Assembly (NCBI GenBank): GCA_031296355.1
Contig: JARLFX010000388.1
Span: 1 to 64,000, forward strand
Length of the DNA: 64,000 nt
Direction of reading: 5' to 3'
Source: Acidobacteriaceae bacterium
Lineage (GTDB): Bacteria > Acidobacteriota > Terriglobia > Terriglobales > Acidobacteriaceae
Under the pieces are notes generated by a model. The model worked only from the letters and a program-made list of their open reading frames with translations, was not told where the DNA came from and searched no databases. A program made the position numbers and the translations under genes. Shown piece by piece: positions 63,967-64,000 of the stretch (position 1 is the first letter of the stretch; every line of letters begins with the position of its first letter).

Positions 63967-64000
63967 GAAATCGCGACGGCCTTCGAGCGCGCGCGCCATG
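63964..64000 (-). CDS. C-terminal end of a gene running off the window
   Basis: Minus strand reads ...MARALEGRRDF then TAA. Position beside a convergent terminator and the charged ending suggest a real gene end, but eleven residues do not identify it. Confidence 0.3.
   Translation of the reverse strand, partial: MARALEGRRDF

Overview
The window is GC-rich bacterial chromosome with densely packed genes: many 4-bp ATGA/GTGA overlaps, frequent GTG and TTG starts. The protein style suggests an acidobacterium of the Terriglobia/Acidobacteriaceae type, namely the small secreted proteins, the DUF6526 protein, the GH29 and sialate-esterase glycan genes, and the noisy '(g/c)TCAGGATGACACGG' intergenic repeats. 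The taxon is inferred; there is no rRNA gene in the window to prove it.

Region by region. (1) 1-4697 is accessory DNA: the trailer end of a type I-C-like CRISPR array (cas genes, if any, lie off the left edge), a lone MobF-type relaxase with a hairpin upstream that could be part of an oriT, and an IS5-family insertion sequence that landed exactly on the stop codon of the next gene. (2) 4694-11162 holds a two-gene membrane/secreted operon, a sialate O-acetylesterase-like protein, a fluoride-resistance operon (fluoride riboswitch, crcB/fluC with a TTG start, DUF190) and an ABC-F ATPase. (3) 11164-12867 is a small secreted-protein gene broken by a 1.2-kb insert bounded by identical 23-bp direct repeats. 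(4) 12912-15212 is feoAB with a Fur-box-like site. (5) 15479-23143 carries a GT87-type membrane glycosyltransferase, pyruvate:ferredoxin oxidoreductase overlapped by a dihydroorotate-dehydrogenase-like gene, and an alpha-L-fucosidase. (6) 23131-32643 is a hydrogenase island: hoxEFUYH plus its endopeptidase on the minus strand, and divergently a ferredoxin-NADP reductase-like gene and hypF. (7) 32640-39365 is an arginine operon, argR-C-B-D-F-H plus a GNAT gene (probable acetylglutamate synthase), behind a double ARG box. (8) 39550-51985 contains a diguanylate cyclase, acyl-CoA ligase, a phosphofructokinase with pyrophosphate-type residues, RimI-like acetyltransferase, SulP transporter, M19 dipeptidase and dnaE. 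(9) 52000-59007 is the potassium system: kdpE, a 28-aa ORF, kdpF, kdpA, kdpB, kdpC, and a divergent KdpD-like kinase lacking the usual N-terminal sensor domain. (10) 59017-64000 has a Gfo/Idh/MocA oxidoreductase, a fused-permease ABC transporter without a binding protein, a single-domain response regulator and the last codons of another gene.

How the parts fit: PFOR makes reduced ferredoxin from pyruvate, the Hox enzyme exchanges electrons between NAD(P)H (possibly ferredoxin) and protons, and the adjacent flavoprotein could link ferredoxin to NADP(H). Together with a probable PPi-dependent phosphofructokinase this points to a low-oxygen, energy-saving (facultatively fermentative) metabolism. 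Both nifJ and hoxE have CRP/FNR-type dyads (GTG..N..CAC, GTGA-N6-TCAC) in front of them, suggesting shared redox or carbon control. I see no complete previously undescribed multi-gene system. The strongest candidates for something new are the 23-bp-repeat-bounded insert, the lone relaxase/CRISPR/IS edge, and the rearranged kdp locus with its conserved-looking 28-aa ORF.
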